A stretch of DNA of 6,100 nucleotides, from NCBI GenBank assembly GCA_937944065.1, contig CALDZS010000258.1, forward strand, positions 1-6,100, in the 5' to 3' direction. Under the pieces are notes generated by a model. The model saw nothing but the letters and a program-made list of their open reading frames with translations. It ran no database searches and was not told the DNA's origin. Origin of the DNA: an uncultured Amylibacter sp. (GTDB taxonomy: Bacteria; Pseudomonadota; Alphaproteobacteria; Rhodobacterales; Rhodobacteraceae). Numbering within the stretch: position 1 is the first letter of the stretch; each line of letters starts with the position of its first letter. Made by a program: the position numbers and the translations under genes. Shown here piece after piece: positions 5,317 through 6,100 of the stretch.

Positions 5317-6033
5317 CTAGCCTTTAGGAGAGCTGCCCACGCGAACGCCCTGTGCCTTCGCCGCCTTTATTTCTGCGGCGGTGGGGGGCATCACAAGGCC
5401 AGCTGAAATTACAAGCTTTGCCGCTGCTTCGACATCCATTTCCAAAATGATCACGTCTTCGGCCGGCAAAAACAGCAAGAAACCAGACGTGGGGTTTGGT
5501 GTGGTCGGAAGGAAGACACTGTACATCGCCTTTTGTCCTGACTTGGTCAGTAGCTCGCCCGAGGTGGCGGTCGAAATGAAGGCAATGGCCCAGATGCCTT
5601 TGCGGGGATATTCCACAAGGCAGGCACGGTCAAAGTTGCTGTCAGACGAGCTGGTGATGGTTTCTACGATTTGTTTGGCGCCATTATATATAGAGCGAAC
5701 GACGGGTACACGGTCCACCATGTTTTCGCCAAAGCGCAACAATTGCCGCCCAAATATGCCCTTCATCATTGATCCCACAAAGGTGGTGAAGATCAGGAAC
5801 ACAACCAAACCTGCGCCACGCACATTGGTATCGTTGTAAGAGCGCGGGTTGAATTGTTCTGGTATCAAAGGCAAAACCCGATTGTCCACAAAGCCGACAA
5901 ATGCCCAAAGCATGTAAATGGTCAAAAATACCGGCAAAACCACAACCAATCCCGTGAAAAAATTGTTGCGAATTCGCGCGATAAATCCTGAACGACGGAC
6001 GGGTTTAACGGGTTTTGTTTTTTGCTTAGCCAT
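5317..6033 (-). CDS. DUF502 family membrane protein
   Basis: This 238-residue protein has a basic cytoplasmic N-terminus (residues 1-22) and two membrane helices at about 25-50 and 72-92. A soluble C-terminal part follows. Family signatures are FTGLVVVLPVFLTIY (26-40), DRVPVVRSIYNGAKQIVETI (107-126), VEYPRKGIWAIAFIS (140-154) and the PTTPNPTSGFLLFLPAEDVI region (176-195), then AAKLVISAGLVMPP. The family is widespread in proteobacteria and its biochemical role is not established; I cannot assign one. The ATG lacks a Shine-Dalgarno but overlaps the stop of the preceding frame by eight bases, pointing to translational coupling. The exporter gene follows after three bases. Length and motifs are complete, with no sign of damage. 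Confidence 0.9.
   Translation of the reverse strand: MAKQKTKPVKPVRRSGFIARIRNNFFTGLVVVLPVFLTIYMLWAFVGFVDNRVLPLIPEQFNPRSYNDTNVRGAGLVVFLIFTTFVGSMMKGIFGRQLLRFGENMVDRVPVVRSIYNGAKQIVETITSSSDSNFDRACLVEYPRKGIWAIAFISTATSGELLTKSGQKAMYSVFLPTTPNPTSGFLLFLPAEDVIILEMDVEAAAKLVISAGLVMPPTAAEIKAAKAQGVRVGSSPKG
5321..5325 (-). promoter_or_regulatory. Ribosome binding site of the LysE-type exporter
   Basis: On the minus strand AAAGG ends seven bases before the exporter ATG. It lies within the last codons of the DUF502 gene, supporting coupled translation. Confidence 0.6.
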
Positions 6034-6100
6034 AGGCGTTGTTTAGGCGGGCTTTGAGGCGTTGTAAACTCTGTGTGCGAACACGATTATTTTGGACTTG
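6026..6100 (-). CDS. C-terminal end of an unidentified gene (runs off right edge)
   Basis: An open minus-strand frame enters at base 6100 and ends at a TAA (6028-6026). It encodes 24 residues, basic and probably helical, with SLQRLKARLNNAYG at the C-terminus. The last eight bases overlap the DUF502 start (ATGGCTAA), a common operon junction. That overlap and the lack of a Shine-Dalgarno for DUF502 favour this frame. A second frame is also open and stops at 6043, ten bases before the DUF502 ATG (ending HRVYNASKPA), so the frame choice is not certain. Too little is present to name the protein. Confidence 0.45.
   Translation of the reverse strand, partial: QVQNNRVRTQSLQRLKARLNNAYG

Noticed and set aside
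5381..5839. Plus-strand 152-codon frame
   Set aside because: It is antisense to the intact DUF502 gene and has no recognisable domain.
1..6100. A defence, mobile-element or other novel multi-gene system
   Set aside because: All complete genes belong to recognised families, with no nuclease, transposase, recombinase, toxin pair or repeat array seen; the novelty is limited to the non-coding regions noted.

Overview
The window looks like a chromosomal segment of a marine alphaproteobacterium, most likely a Rhodobacterales (roseobacter-type) genome with roughly balanced base composition. This rests on the protein families and their sequence flavour: malonyl-CoA decarboxylase, a FrnE-type DsbA, an XRE-cupin regulator, an AqpS-type channel, a YejA-like binding protein and a DUF502 membrane protein. 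No search was possible, so the taxonomy is inference. I see no rRNA, tRNA, CRISPR, insertion sequence, prophage or attachment site.

Layout from left to right. Bases 1-521 (minus) carry the first 173 residues of malonyl-CoA decarboxylase, running off the left edge. Behind it, 522-711 holds its probable promoter and a perfect 20-bp dyad. A FrnE-like thiol oxidoreductase (712-1353, minus) diverges from an XRE-cupin regulator (1419-2039, plus). The regulator's 3' end overlaps the 3' end of an aquaporin-family channel (2026-2676, minus). A 229-base divergent gap (2677-2905) is rich in dyads and contains a strong minus-strand intrinsic terminator. A YejA-like periplasmic binding protein (2906-4708, plus) follows, and its stop overlaps the stop of a LysE/ArgO-type exporter (4705-5313, minus). 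The exporter is the last gene of a tight minus-strand operon with a DUF502 protein (5317-6033), whose start overlaps the end of an unidentified gene leaving the window at base 6100.

Functionally this is a set of small independent units rather than one pathway: malonyl-CoA metabolism, thiol redox, a one-component regulator, a solute channel, peptide or opine uptake, and basic amino-acid export. Most is ordinary.

The parts worth a second look are three. The dyad-rich gap between the channel and the binding protein has a terminator only 17 bases before the channel's start codon, so it is either a small RNA gene or an attenuated leader. The channel has valine where most aquaporins have the selectivity-filter arginine, as in arsenic-associated AqpS. 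A perfect dyad sits across the probable transcription start of the malonyl-CoA decarboxylase gene.
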